From NCBI GenBank assembly GCA_012512545.1, contig JAAZDZ010000032.1, forward strand, positions 1 through 21,664: a DNA stretch of 21,664 nucleotides. Reading direction: 5' to 3'. This document shows positions 6,051-14,549 of this stretch, piece after piece (positions within the stretch are counted from its first letter, which is position 1; every line of letters begins with the position of its first letter). The notes under the pieces are model-generated. The model did not search any database and was not told the DNA's origin. It worked only from the letters and a program-made list of their open reading frames with translations. The stretch comes from Alcaligenaceae bacterium (GTDB lineage Bacteria; Pseudomonadota; Gammaproteobacteria; Burkholderiales; Burkholderiaceae_B). The position numbers and the translations under genes are program-made.

Positions 6051-7475
6051 TCAGCCCCTGACCGCCTTGCCCAGACGCACGGGTTGCGTCAGGTTTTCGG
6101 GTACCAGCAAAGCCATCATTTCGGCAGCGCTCATGATGCCGAGCTGTTCTGCTGTTTCCGCCAGATTGGTGCCGTTCTTCAGGGCTGTCTTGGCCAGCAG
6201 AGCGGCTTTCTCGTAACCAATGATGGGGCTCAGGGCAGTAACCGGAGTGACGGACTGGCTCACCCGCGCAGCCAGCGCTTCGTGGTTGGGCTGAATGCCT
6301 TCCACGCAGTTCACCCTCATGGTGATGCAAGCCTGGGTCAGGTGCTTGATGCTTTTGTAAAGCGCCCAGCCCATGATGGGTTCAAACGGGTTCAACTGAA
6401 GCTGGCCGCCTTCCGACGCCATGGTGACGGTGATATCGTTGCCGATCACCTCGAAGGCGACCTGGCTCATGACTTCAGGAATGACCGGATTCACTTTGCC
6501 CGGCATGATGGAAGAACCTGCCTGCACGGCGGGCAGGAGAATATCGCACAGCCCCGCCTGTGGGCCGGAAGACAGCAGACGCAAATCGTTCGCAACCTTG
6601 GACAGCTTGCAGGCCGTGCGCTTGAGCACACCGGAAAGCTGCAGGAAGTCGCCCGTATCCTGTGTGGCTTCAATCAAGTAGGGTGCGGGGGTGACAGGCA
6701 CACCGCTGAATTCAGCCAGCAGCGGGGTAACGACTTCACTGTAGCCGACCGGCGCATTGATGCCTGTACCAATTGCGGTGGCACCCAGGTTGACGTCCGT
6801 CAGAAGCGCGCGCGCTTCCTGGAGGCGTGCTTCGTCTTCACCGAGCATGATGGCGAAGGTCTTGAACTCCTGACCCAGCGTCATGGGTACGGCATCCTGC
6901 AACTGGGTGCGGCCGATCTTGAGAATGGTGCTGAATTCTTCCGCCTTGGCATCGTAAGCCTGCTTCAGGCCAGCCATGGCGTCCAGCAAATGCGCCAGGC
7001 TGCTCCAGATGGCCAGGCGCAGCGCGGTGGGGTAGACATCGTTGGTGCTCTGCGAAGCATTGACATCGTCGTTCGGGTGCAGCTTGCCATATTCGCCCCG
7101 CTGACCGCCCAAGTGTTCAAGTGCACGGTTGGCAATGACTTCGTTGGCATTCATGTTGCTGGACGTGCCCGCCCCGCCCTGAATGACATCAACTACGAAC
7201 TGATCGTGTAACTGCCCGGCGATGATGTCGTCACAGGCCGCGCAGATTGCTTCGGACTTTTCCTGAGGCAGCACGCCCAATTGCAGGTTGGCGGTAGCCG
7301 CCGCTTTCTTTACCTGAGCCAGGGCCCACACCAGCTCAGGCATAACGGAAATCGGGTTTCCGGTGATCGGGAAGTTTTCGAGTGCGCGTGCCGTGTGGAC
7401 ACCCCAATAAGCATGGGAAGGAATGTCTTTGACTCCAAGGAAGTCAGACTCCTGGCGGGTTGCGGCTATAGTCAT
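6051..7475 (-). CDS. aspA: Aspartate ammonia-lyase (aspartase)
   Basis: AspA converts L-aspartate to fumarate and ammonia in the cytoplasm, feeding the TCA cycle. The 474-aa product has the length and motifs of the aspartase/fumarase superfamily: GTSSNMNANE (residues 103-112), the substrate-binding HPNDDVNASQSTND region (133-146), and the signature loop GSSIMPGKVN (320-329) with the catalytic base Ser321. Choice of aspartase over class II fumarase rests on overall resemblance (for example the N-terminal ESDFLGVKDIPSHAYWGVHTARALENF region, read in parts) and is fairly secure. ATG 7475 is the natural start; the ribosome site (AGGT) is weak. The gene is divergent from the thioesterase gene and stands alone. 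Confidence 0.93.
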   Translation of the reverse strand: MTIAATRQESDFLGVKDIPSHAYWGVHTARALENFPITGNPISVMPELVWALAQVKKAAATANLQLGVLPQEKSEAICAACDDIIAGQLHDQFVVDVIQGGAGTSSNMNANEVIANRALEHLGGQRGEYGKLHPNDDVNASQSTNDVYPTALRLAIWSSLAHLLDAMAGLKQAYDAKAEEFSTILKIGRTQLQDAVPMTLGQEFKTFAIMLGEDEARLQEARALLTDVNLGATAIGTGINAPVGYSEVVTPLLAEFSGVPVTPAPYLIEATQDTGDFLQLSGVLKRTACKLSKVANDLRLLSSGPQAGLCDILLPAVQAGSSIMPGKVNPVIPEVMSQVAFEVIGNDITVTMASEGGQLQLNPFEPIMGWALYKSIKHLTQACITMRVNCVEGIQPNHEALAARVSQSVTPVTALSPIIGYEKAALLAKTALKNGTNLAETAEQLGIMSAAEMMALLVPENLTQPVRLGKAVRG

Positions 7476-7624
7476 ACAGGTGGACCTAGAAGATGGGAAA
7501 AATTGACAATTTTAAATAAATCTCCTAGGACTGTCTCATACTGAGGGCACAGATGCAAAAAAAATACGTTCTCGAACGACGGCATCAGCCAAGAAGGTTC
7601 ACTGTCTTGCCTGAAACACCACCT

Positions 7625-7630
7625 TATAAT
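7625..7630 (+). promoter_or_regulatory. Possible -10 box (TATAAT) for the thioesterase gene
   Basis: A perfect TATAAT lies 41 bases before the ATG at 7672. No good -35 hexamer is found at 16-18 bases upstream; TTGCCT at 7607 is only 12 bases away and TTCACT at 7598 is 21 away. The -10 may work with an activator or not at all. Confidence 0.35.
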
Positions 7631-7671
7631 GCGGTGCAGCAAAAGCCGTAACGCGACAGGAACCGTAGCCC

Positions 7672-8076
7672 ATGACAAGCGATATCCCAGCCGGGTTTGA
7701 AGTATGGAACCCCACCAGTTTATTCATGCAACACCTCATGCAGGTGGGGCAAATCTACAGGAATGAAACAGGCTCCGCCTTCGGCCTGCGCATCGACAAA
7801 GGGCATGGCAATGTCCACAGCGTTGCCCACGGCGGCCTGCTGGCCACGCTGGTCGATTCCGTTTTCGGAAACTACCTAGCCCAGGAATGCCAGACCGCAG
7901 TCGTCACCGTCAACCTGTCGCTGGACTACATGAATGCGACCAAGATGGGTGACTGGATCGAGGCGCATGTAACGATTGATAAACGTGGCCGAAGGCTAAT
8001 TTACGCAAGTTGTACCGTGCATAACTCGGAGAAAACTTTGGTTAAGGCGAGCGGGGTATTTGCTGTGCAAGGCTAA
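7672..8076 (+). CDS. PaaI-type hotdog-fold thioesterase
   Basis: A 134-aa single hotdog domain of the acyl-CoA thioesterase superfamily, which hydrolyses acyl-CoA or aryl-CoA thioesters in the cytoplasm. The signature HGGLLATLVDSVFG (about residues 53-66) holds the conserved glycines and the acidic residue (Asp62) at the active-site helix; VTVNLSLDYMNAT and VTIDKRGRRLIYASCTV supply the later beta strands. Length is that of PaaI/YbgC-like proteins. A ribosome site (CAGGAA) precedes the ATG at 7672. The natural substrate cannot be told from sequence, and no phenylacetate genes are nearby, so I do not use paaI. Ends 66 bases from the convergent oxidoreductase, with a shared hairpin between. Confidence 0.88.
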   Translation: MTSDIPAGFEVWNPTSLFMQHLMQVGQIYRNETGSAFGLRIDKGHGNVHSVAHGGLLATLVDSVFGNYLAQECQTAVVTVNLSLDYMNATKMGDWIEAHVTIDKRGRRLIYASCTVHNSEKTLVKASGVFAVQG

Positions 8077-8110
8077 ACCTCTGAAAGACAGCCCGCCCCT
8101 GACACGCGTC

Positions 8111-8138
8111 GGTGTGCGGGCCCTCTCGCCCGCACGCC
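8111..8138. terminator. Bidirectional hairpin between convergent genes
   Basis: GGTGTGCGGGC (8111-8121) pairs with GCCCGCACGCC (8128-8138) around a 6-base loop, 11 pairs with one G-T. It sits between the stops of the thioesterase and the oxidoreductase. There is no T-run on either side, so it may act as a weak or Rho-assisted terminator for both. Confidence 0.5.
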
Positions 8139-8142
8139 CCCA

Positions 8143-9120
8143 TCAATCCATCGTAATCACTACCTTGCCCAACGCCTGACGGCCTGCAACGAACTCCAGC
8201 GCCTCCGGCGCACGCTCCAGTGGGTAGGTGGCGCAAATCACCGGCTTGACCTTGCCCTCGGCGTAGAGTTCAAACAGCTCTTTCATGTTCTGAGCGTCGG
8301 CTTCCGGTTCCGTACGGCCAAACGCCCCCCAGAACACGCCCACAATCGACGCGCCCTTTAATAAAGGCAGGTTGAGCGGAATACGCGGGATATCCCCAGC
8401 TGCAAACCCCACCACCAGAAAACGCCCCTTCCAGGCGATGCTGCGGAAAGCCGGTTCTGAAGCACTGCCGCCCACCGGGTCGTAGATCACATCCACACCC
8501 TTCCCGCCGGTCAGTTCTTTAAGCCGATCGCGGAAATCCTCTTGGGTGTAGTCCACCACATGGTCCGCCCCTTCCCGCAAGCACAACTGGCGCTTTTCCT
8601 CGGAAGACGCGGCAGCGATCACCACCGCCCCCATGGCCTTGGCAATCTGGATGGCTGCCAGGCCAACGCCGCCGGCAGCGCCCAGAATCAGTAAGGTCTC
8701 GCCCTTCTTTAGTTCAGCACGATTCTTCAATGCGTAGTAAGACGTGCCGTAAGTCAGTACAAAGGCCGATGCCTCTTCAAAGCTCATGCCTTCAGGAAGA
8801 GGGCAAGCACGGCTCGCATCGGCAATGGCTTCTTCGGCAAAGCCGCCATAGCCTATGGGCGCCACCACCCGCTGCCCCACCTCGAATTGCGTCACGCCTT
8901 CACCCACCCGCGCAACCGTTCCCGCCACTTCGCCCCCGGGGCTGAAAGGCAGATCCGGCTTCATCTGATATTTCCCTTGAATAATGAGCGTGTCGGGAAA
9001 ATTCACGCCAGCCGCCTTCACCGAGATCACAATTTGCCCCGGCCCTGGCTGCAGCGGCGCGACGTCCTCAAGGCTCAATAATTCAGGGCCACCCAATTGC
9101 TTACAAAGTAATGCTTTCAA
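8143..9120 (-). CDS. NADPH:quinone oxidoreductase, MDR superfamily
   Basis: A 325-aa medium-chain dehydrogenase/reductase of the quinone-oxidoreductase branch, which uses NADPH to reduce quinones or enoyl-type substrates in the cytoplasm. The N-terminal GroES-like part has AGVNFPDTLIIQGKY and GGEVAGTVARVGEGV; the Rossmann part has the nucleotide motif LILGAAGGVGLAAIQIAK (about residues 144-161) and the typical GADHVVDY and GKGVDVIYDPVGG segments. The zinc ligands of alcohol dehydrogenases are absent, as expected for this branch. The start is TTG at 9120, chosen because AGGAG lies 6-7 bases upstream and the product begins MKALLCKQLGGPE, the normal start of the family. Physiological substrate unknown. 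Confidence 0.91.
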   Translation of the reverse strand: MKALLCKQLGGPELLSLEDVAPLQPGPGQIVISVKAAGVNFPDTLIIQGKYQMKPDLPFSPGGEVAGTVARVGEGVTQFEVGQRVVAPIGYGGFAEEAIADASRACPLPEGMSFEEASAFVLTYGTSYYALKNRAELKKGETLLILGAAGGVGLAAIQIAKAMGAVVIAAASSEEKRQLCLREGADHVVDYTQEDFRDRLKELTGGKGVDVIYDPVGGSASEPAFRSIAWKGRFLVVGFAAGDIPRIPLNLPLLKGASIVGVFWGAFGRTEPEADAQNMKELFELYAEGKVKPVICATYPLERAPEALEFVAGRQALGKVVITMD

Positions 9121-9407
9121 AACTGACTCCTACGTCCTCTTTGATTGATGCGGAAAAAGGGGGATGATGGCTGTCCAACGCTTGGTGCCTTCACCGACTT
9201 TCACCTTTTTAGGTGTGCCTTAATTATCTCCTAAGTAGGATCTCACTGATTCCGTACCGTTTGCCAAAAGCCAGATCAAGCGCCGACCCCTGGCATTGCG
9301 GATCAAATGATGCTCCGTCCAATATTGCTAGACTCTGTCCCATTCCAAGCCGCCTTTGGAGACCACCCTCTCGACCTCGGCTCTGTCTGTTCAATTACGA
9401 GTAAACA
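9121..9407. other. Intergenic region between divergent genes
   Basis: No gene seen. It must carry the promoters of the oxidoreductase (leftward) and lipoprotein (rightward). The only structure I can point to is a small inverted repeat, CACCT (9202-9206) and AGGTG (9211-9215) around TTTT. No consensus promoter could be placed. Confidence 0.5.
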
Positions 9408-10499
9408 ATGGGTTTCCGATTTGCTATGAGGCGCTTGCCCGCCATCCTTGGCGTTGCCCTTACCCTGTCCGGATGTGCTACGTGGAAAGTCGACCAGACG
9501 CTTCAATCCGACCCAGAGGACGTGAAGCGCCTGACCGAAAGCATCACTCAGGTACGGCGTTTTCAGGCAGCTGTATACGATGTGTCGACCTTCGCCGTAG
9601 ATCGCTGTACCAGGACCACCCTTCGCGAACCCTTTGCGCTGATCACGGTAGGCCAGATCACCAATGTCTATACTGCGGAGCAGGCCGTTACCTACTGGCA
9701 CGCTGCCGGCTGGGATGAAACCTGGAAAGTGCTTTGGTCACACCCGGATAGCCCCATTAAAGAAGGCGAACGCGTCCTCAAAATCAACAACACGACAATC
9801 GAGAATAACAAGACGGGCTTGGGCGAATTACCGCTAAGTAAGTACCTGATCTCCAACTACCGGGCTCGGCGGGCAGCCGAAACAGGAAAGCCATATACAG
9901 TCACCATGAAAGCCGGGCGCTACATCGAGGTGAAATTAAAGCCCGCTTGTCGCGTACAGGTATGGACTTTTCCTCCTTTGGAACTGGAAAGCGTCTCAGT
10001 TCTACCCGCCACAAAATACGATGCGGTCATCATACCCAGCACCGCCATTCACGTTGCTGCCAATGTGGACGAACACCGCTACCTGGCAGGCCTGGCTATG
10101 TATTTCGGCGCGGGCGCCGAAATGACTACCAAAAGAGTGGCCGGCGATGCCCTGGTTACGTTAAGCGCAGGCGCTTCGGCAGCCGTTGGTATCATGGCAG
10201 TCCAATTGTTTCCGTTGGTCTACGGCGTTATTTCACCCCTGGCGATCGGCCTGCAACGAGCGATGATAGGTTCTGCCGATCTTATGAAGGCTTCGATCTT
10301 CGCGACACAAATCGTCTCGGACATGGGTGGTGACCCCTACGCGGGCCTTAATCTGATGCATAGGCTCGACCAAATGGAACTGGGCGCCTACCGCGTAATG
10401 CTGGAACCGGAAGAGCGGCAGCTGCTACACCAACTCATCGATGAAAGTATCGCAGCCACCTTCGACGCCACGCCGGTAGATGCGGCAATGACCCCGTAA
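9408..10499 (+). CDS. Predicted lipoprotein resembling an M48 peptidase without active site
   Basis: The 363-aa product starts with a short basic N-terminus, a hydrophobic stretch and the lipobox LSGC (Cys23), so it should be an envelope lipoprotein. Residues about 112-132 (SPIKEGERVLKINNTTIE) look like the carboxylate-binding part of a PDZ-type domain. Further on, IPSTAIHVAANVDEHRYLAG (about 209-228) and SADLMKASIFATQIVSDMGG (289-308) followed by DPYAGLNLM align by eye with the two conserved blocks of M48 peptidases that normally hold HExxH and the ExxxD-type third ligand; neither metal motif is present. So I read it as a non-catalytic relative, an inference. A glycine/alanine-rich hydrophobic segment sits at 252-285. 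The start has a weak ribosome site; Met7 is an alternative that keeps the signal peptide. It converges on glmS with a 5-base gap. Confidence 0.78.
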   Translation: MGFRFAMRRLPAILGVALTLSGCATWKVDQTLQSDPEDVKRLTESITQVRRFQAAVYDVSTFAVDRCTRTTLREPFALITVGQITNVYTAEQAVTYWHAAGWDETWKVLWSHPDSPIKEGERVLKINNTTIENNKTGLGELPLSKYLISNYRARRAAETGKPYTVTMKAGRYIEVKLKPACRVQVWTFPPLELESVSVLPATKYDAVIIPSTAIHVAANVDEHRYLAGLAMYFGAGAEMTTKRVAGDALVTLSAGASAAVGIMAVQLFPLVYGVISPLAIGLQRAMIGSADLMKASIFATQIVSDMGGDPYAGLNLMHRLDQMELGAYRVMLEPEERQLLHQLIDESIAATFDATPVDAAMTP

Positions 10500-10504
10500 G
10501 CCCC

Positions 10505-12334
10505 TCACTCCACCGTCACACTCTTAGCAAGATTCCGGGGTTTATCGACATCCGTCCCCCGTGCCACCGCCGTGTGATAAGCCAGCAGCTGCAGGGGAAT
10601 GGTGTGAAGAATGGGTGAGAGCTTGCCGTAGTTTTCCGGCATGCGAATGACATGCATGCCATCGCCGCTGGCGATGCGGGTGTCGCTGTCGGCGAATACA
10701 TAGAGTTCGCCGCCGCGGGCGCGGACTTCCTGCATATTGGATTTGAGCTTTTCCAGAAGTTCGTCGTTGGGGGCAATGGTGACAACCGGCATGGCTTCTG
10801 TCACCAGGGCCAGGGGGCCGTGCTTGAGTTCGCCCGCGGGATAGGCTTCGGCGTGGATATAGCTGATTTCCTTGAGCTTGAGCGCCCCTTCCAGGGCAAT
10901 GGGGTAATGCATTCCACGGCCCAGGAACAGGGCGTGTTCTTTGCTGGCGAAGCGTTCCGCCCAACTGATGATCTGTGGTTCCAGCGCCAGAACGGCGCCG
11001 ATGGCTACAGGCAGGTGGCGTAAATCCTTGAGCAGTTTTTCTTCCGAGGCGGCGGTGCTCTGGCCCTTGACCTGCGCCAGCACCAGCGTCAGCAGGCACA
11101 AGGCGGTCAGCTGCGTGGTGAACGCTTTGGTGGACGCCACGCCGATTTCAACGCCCGCGCGGGTGATGTAGTGCAGCTTGCATTCCCGCACCATGGCGCT
11201 GGTGGCCACGTTGCAGATGGTGAGAGAATGCTCCATGCCCAGGTTGCGGGCATGCTTGAGGGCGGCCAGGGTGTCGGCGGTTTCGCCCGACTGCGAAATC
11301 GTCACCACCAGGGTGCGCGGGCTGGGCACACTTTCCCGGTAGCGGTATTCGCTGGCGATTTCCACATCAACCGGCAGTCTGGCAACGGCTTCAATCCAGT
11401 AGCGGGCGGTCAGGCCGGCATAGTAGCTGGTGCCGCATGCCAGAATCAGCACGCGGTCGATTTCCTTGAAAACGGCCTGGGCGCCGTCGCCAAACAATTC
11501 GGGCGAAATGCTTTCGATATCCTGCAGGGTGTCAGCCACGGCGCGCGGCTGCTCGAAGATTTCCTTCTGCATGTAGTGACGGTAAGGGCCGAGATCCGCT
11601 GCGGCCGTATGCAGATGCACGGTATGCACTTGACGCTCAACCGGCTGGCCCCCGGCATCGACAATGGCAACGCGCGTCAGCTGCAGGTCGGCGACATCGC
11701 CGTCTTCCAGATAGATGATCTGATCCGTTGTGCCCGCCACCGCCAGGGCATCGGAAGCCAGGAAATTCTCGCCTTCGCCCAGGCCCACGACCAGCGGCGA
11801 CCCCTGGCGGGCGCCCACAATGCGGTGCGGCTCGTCGCGGCAGAAAACAGCTATGGCATAGGCCCCCTGCAGGCGCAGAACAGCGGATTGCAGGGCTTTG
11901 AAGAGGTCGCCCTCGTACAGGTGATCAACCAGATGAGCAATGACTTCGGTATCGGTCTGGCTTTCAAACACATAGCCTTTGCCAGTGAGCTCGGCGCGTA
12001 ACTCATCGTGGTTTTCGATAATGCCGTTATGCACCAGGGCGATGCGCGATTCGCCGCCCTGGCCGGAAAAATGCGGGTGGGCATTATGGGTGGCAGGCGC
12101 GCCATGCGTGGCCCAGCGCGTGTGGGCAATCCCGGTGCGGCCTTCTATGCCTTCGGTTTCCACCTGCTTGGCAAGTTCCGCCACCCGTTGCGTACTGCGC
12201 GCCCGCTTGAGCGCGCCCTCGGCATGGACGGCCACTCCGCAGGAATCATACCCACGGTATTCCAGCCTTTTCAGCCCTTCCAGCAGGATGGGCGTCATGT
12301 CATATTGACCCACTGCGCCGACAATTCCACACAT
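10505..12334 (-). CDS. glmS: Glutamine-fructose-6-phosphate aminotransferase
   Basis: GlmS makes glucosamine-6-phosphate from fructose-6-phosphate and glutamine, committing carbon to UDP-GlcNAc for peptidoglycan and LPS. The 609-aa length equals that of E. coli GlmS. After removal of Met the nucleophile is Cys in MCGIVGAVG; the glutaminase half has [11 protein letters not shown] and HTRWATHG. Two SIS sugar-isomerase domains follow ([20 protein letters not shown]; then [19 protein letters not shown]), and the end is [13 protein letters not shown], all diagnostic. The frame stays open 28 codons upstream, but catalytic Cys must be residue 2 and GGAGA lies 8 bases before ATG 12334. It has a terminator just upstream, so it is transcribed separately from the chemoreceptor gene. 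No glmS ribozyme is expected or seen. Confidence 0.97.
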   Translation of the reverse strand: MCGIVGAVGQYDMTPILLEGLKRLEYRGYDSCGVAVHAEGALKRARSTQRVAELAKQVETEGIEGRTGIAHTRWATHGAPATHNAHPHFSGQGGESRIALVHNGIIENHDELRAELTGKGYVFESQTDTEVIAHLVDHLYEGDLFKALQSAVLRLQGAYAIAVFCRDEPHRIVGARQGSPLVVGLGEGENFLASDALAVAGTTDQIIYLEDGDVADLQLTRVAIVDAGGQPVERQVHTVHLHTAAADLGPYRHYMQKEIFEQPRAVADTLQDIESISPELFGDGAQAVFKEIDRVLILACGTSYYAGLTARYWIEAVARLPVDVEIASEYRYRESVPSPRTLVVTISQSGETADTLAALKHARNLGMEHSLTICNVATSAMVRECKLHYITRAGVEIGVASTKAFTTQLTALCLLTLVLAQVKGQSTAASEEKLLKDLRHLPVAIGAVLALEPQIISWAERFASKEHALFLGRGMHYPIALEGALKLKEISYIHAEAYPAGELKHGPLALVTEAMPVVTIAPNDELLEKLKSNMQEVRARGGELYVFADSDTRIASGDGMHVIRMPENYGKLSPILHTIPLQLLAYHTAVARGTDVDKPRNLAKSVTVE

Positions 12335-12391
12335 ACCGATATCTCCATGAAGTGTCAGCTCACTATAAACCGGCCAGCCCCCGCTATTTGT

Positions 12392-12427
12392 AAAAAAAAC
12401 GTGCGCTACCGGGCGCACGTTTTTTTA
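12392..12427 (-). terminator. Strong intrinsic terminator of the chemoreceptor gene
   Basis: Bases 12392-12406 (A-run plus ACGTGCGC core) pair with 12413-12427 (GCGCACGT plus T-run) around a 6-base loop, a 15-pair stem with runs of A and T on the two sides. It lies 57 bases past the chemoreceptor stop and 58 bases before the glmS start. Being symmetrical it could work in both directions, which separates glmS from upstream transcription; glmS therefore needs a promoter in the 12335-12391 stretch, where TATAGT (minus strand) is a possible -10. Confidence 0.85.
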
Positions 12428-12483
12428 TTGAGGCAGCCTGTTGAAAACCTGCTGCCTCTTGAGAGAGCCTGATCAGGAGATGA

Positions 12484-14391
12484 TCAGAATTCTTCCCAGT
12501 CGTCTTCCTTGGAAGTGCCAGGGCCGTAAGTGGCAGAGCCGTGGGTGGCCGTGACCGTAGTGGCCGCGGCTGCTGCCGCTGCGCCCAGGGCGGGTTTGCT
12601 GCCCAAGGCGGGTGCCGACGGCGCTGCCGCAGGCGCTGCTGGCTTGCGGGCCGCTTTTGGCGGTTCGCTACGCGGCGCTGCTGCGGCACGGGCGCCTGCG
12701 CCATTATGACTGCTGCGCGCATGGGACGATGCCGGACGGCTGGCCCGTGGCACGCCATCTTCGATGGTGGCGGGCGGGACGGAAATCACCTGCGAAGGCT
12801 GGCGCTGCTGCGCGGACGACTGGCTGTGATCCAGCTTGAAGGCGCGCACCAGTTCCAGCAGCCTCTGGGCCTGATCGTTCAGGCTGTCGGAAGCCGCAGC
12901 GCTTTGCTCGACCAGAGCTGCGTTCTGTTGCGTGACATCGCTCAGTTGCAGCACGGCATCGTTCACCTGGGAAATGCCAGATGTCTGTTCGGACGTGGCA
13001 GCGCTGATTTCGCTGATGAGATCGGTGACCTGCTTGACGTCGGCCACGATGCCCGTCATGGTTTCGCCTGCGGCGTCCACCAGCTTGCTGCCGTTATCGA
13101 CCTTCTCGACGCTGTCGTCGATGAGTTCCTTGATATCTTTGGCTGCCGCCGCAGACTTCTGCGTCAGGCTGCGCACTTCACCCGCAACCACAGCGAAACC
13201 GCGCCCCTGTTCGCCTGCGCGAGCCGCTTCGACAGCCGCGTTCAGAGCCAGGATGTTGGTCTGGAAGGCGATGGAGTCAATCACCGAAATGATGTCCACA
13301 ATGCGCTTGGAGGATTCGGTGATGCCCGCCATGGTCTGAACCACGTTGTTGACCACTTCGCCGCCGTCCTGGGCGGAACGGCTGGCTGCCATGGCGCGCT
13401 GGGCCGCCTGCCGGGCGACATCAGCGTTGTTCTTCACCGTGCCCGCCAGCTCTTCCATGGCCGAGGCGGTCTGTGTCAGGTTGGCTGCCTGCTCTTCGGT
13501 GCGTTGGGAGAGATCGGTATTGCCCGCTGCGATCTGGCTGGCGCCGCTGGCGATGTTGTCGCTGCTGCTGTGTACCGCACCCACCAGGCGCCGCAAGGCG
13601 TTCTGCATGGCGGCCATATTCGCCATGACGCTGTTCGGCGCGATATTTTCAGTGTTGATGCGGGCTGTAAGATCGCCCTGCGCAATGATGGACGCAATGC
13701 CCGCCACTTCGGCAGGTTCGCCGCCCAACTGGCGGGAAATGAAGCGCGCGATCAGGACGCCCAGCAGCAACGCCACCAGCACACCCGCCAAGGTCAGCGC
13801 CAGTGCCGCAATGGCGGCTGTATCGCGCACCTGGTCGATCTGGTCTTCAAAGTTCTGAGCGTTGGCTCGCTTGACATCGAGCATCTGCTCCATGTGTTCT
13901 TCGGCGGCATTCGCCTTGGGGCGGGCTTCGCTGACCAGCATTTCGCGAGCCTTGGTATCGGAGCCGAAGTAGCTCTGGCTGAGCTGGGCCAGCACCTTGT
14001 TGGCGGCGGCTTCGTATTCGCCTATGCGCTCCTGCAGAAGCCTGTGCTGCCTGCTGCCTTCTTCGGTCCTGAAGAACTGACCGAGATCATTACCCAACGC
14101 TTTCAGGTTGCGAAAGTGCTGCTGCATCAGGTTGACTTCGGTATCGCGCCCACTGCCCGCCGGAGCCACTAATGCCCCACGCAGAGCACGGCCCGCAGAG
14201 CGCAGTTCCGCATCGACCCGCCCCACCTGATAAAGCCCTTGGAGTTCGAAATCGTGCATTTGCGCAGCCATGCCATGAATGCGCTGGATGGATGTCAGGC
14301 CGACCACGCCGATAATAGCGGCGATGATGGCGACAAGGATAAAGCTCACGATGAGCTTGGTTCGTATCGTAAGACGGGAAAACCAGTTCAT
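12484..14391 (-). CDS. Methyl-accepting chemotaxis protein with CheR/CheB docking tail
   Basis: A 635-aa inner-membrane chemoreceptor. Transmembrane helices at about 13-33 and 191-217 flank a mostly helical periplasmic domain of the four-helix-bundle (Tar-like) kind, ligand unknown. A HAMP domain follows (about 215-270; LGGEPAEVAGIASIIAQGDL). The cytoplasmic signalling tip is the invariant block around residues 371-410 (FQTNILALNAAVEAARAGEQ then GRGFAVVAGEVRSL). After an Ala/Pro-rich linker the protein ends in DWEEF, matching the NWETF-type pentapeptide that docks CheR/CheB. ATG 14391 is preceded by GGAAG at 8 bases; the TTG six codons upstream has no advantage. No che genes are adjacent, so it must work with a pathway elsewhere. 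It is followed by a strong terminator. Confidence 0.95.
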   Translation of the reverse strand: MNWFSRLTIRTKLIVSFILVAIIAAIIGVVGLTSIQRIHGMAAQMHDFELQGLYQVGRVDAELRSAGRALRGALVAPAGSGRDTEVNLMQQHFRNLKALGNDLGQFFRTEEGSRQHRLLQERIGEYEAAANKVLAQLSQSYFGSDTKAREMLVSEARPKANAAEEHMEQMLDVKRANAQNFEDQIDQVRDTAAIAALALTLAGVLVALLLGVLIARFISRQLGGEPAEVAGIASIIAQGDLTARINTENIAPNSVMANMAAMQNALRRLVGAVHSSSDNIASGASQIAAGNTDLSQRTEEQAANLTQTASAMEELAGTVKNNADVARQAAQRAMAASRSAQDGGEVVNNVVQTMAGITESSKRIVDIISVIDSIAFQTNILALNAAVEAARAGEQGRGFAVVAGEVRSLTQKSAAAAKDIKELIDDSVEKVDNGSKLVDAAGETMTGIVADVKQVTDLISEISAATSEQTSGISQVNDAVLQLSDVTQQNAALVEQSAAASDSLNDQAQRLLELVRAFKLDHSQSSAQQRQPSQVISVPPATIEDGVPRASRPASSHARSSHNGAGARAAAAPRSEPPKAARKPAAPAAAPSAPALGSKPALGAAAAAAATTVTATHGSATYGPGTSKEDDWEEF

Positions 14392-14549
14392 TATTAACAC
14401 TTCCGTCAAGTAAGCAGAAAAAGGATCCCGACAAGAGATTCCAGAAATCCCTGGTCATTCTAACCGTTTGTATAAAATTGATAATGACGGAATAAGCGAC
14501 AACTATCTCAACAGATTTTTTATTGGGCCTGTAGCCGCCGCGTTGCTGG

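Noticed and set aside
6033..7211. 392-codon open frame opposite aspA
   Set aside because: It is the antisense of a secure gene, has no recognisable domain and no ribosome site; long antisense frames are common in GC-rich coding sequence.
7607..7630. TTGCCT/TATAAT as a full sigma-70 promoter
   Set aside because: The spacer is only 12 bases, too short; only the -10 is reported, at low confidence.
11171..12001. 276-codon open frame opposite glmS
   Set aside because: Antisense shadow; no start signal and no family resemblance.
12335..12418. N-terminal extension of GlmS
   Set aside because: The catalytic cysteine must follow the initiator Met, and a good ribosome site precedes the internal ATG.
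12541..14172. 543-codon open frame opposite the chemoreceptor
   Set aside because: Antisense shadow of a strongly conserved protein; rich in Arg, Gly and His without motif.
14410..14549. Flagellar sigma-28 promoter upstream of the chemoreceptor
   Set aside because: I looked for TAAA-N15-GCCGATAA on the minus strand and found no acceptable match.
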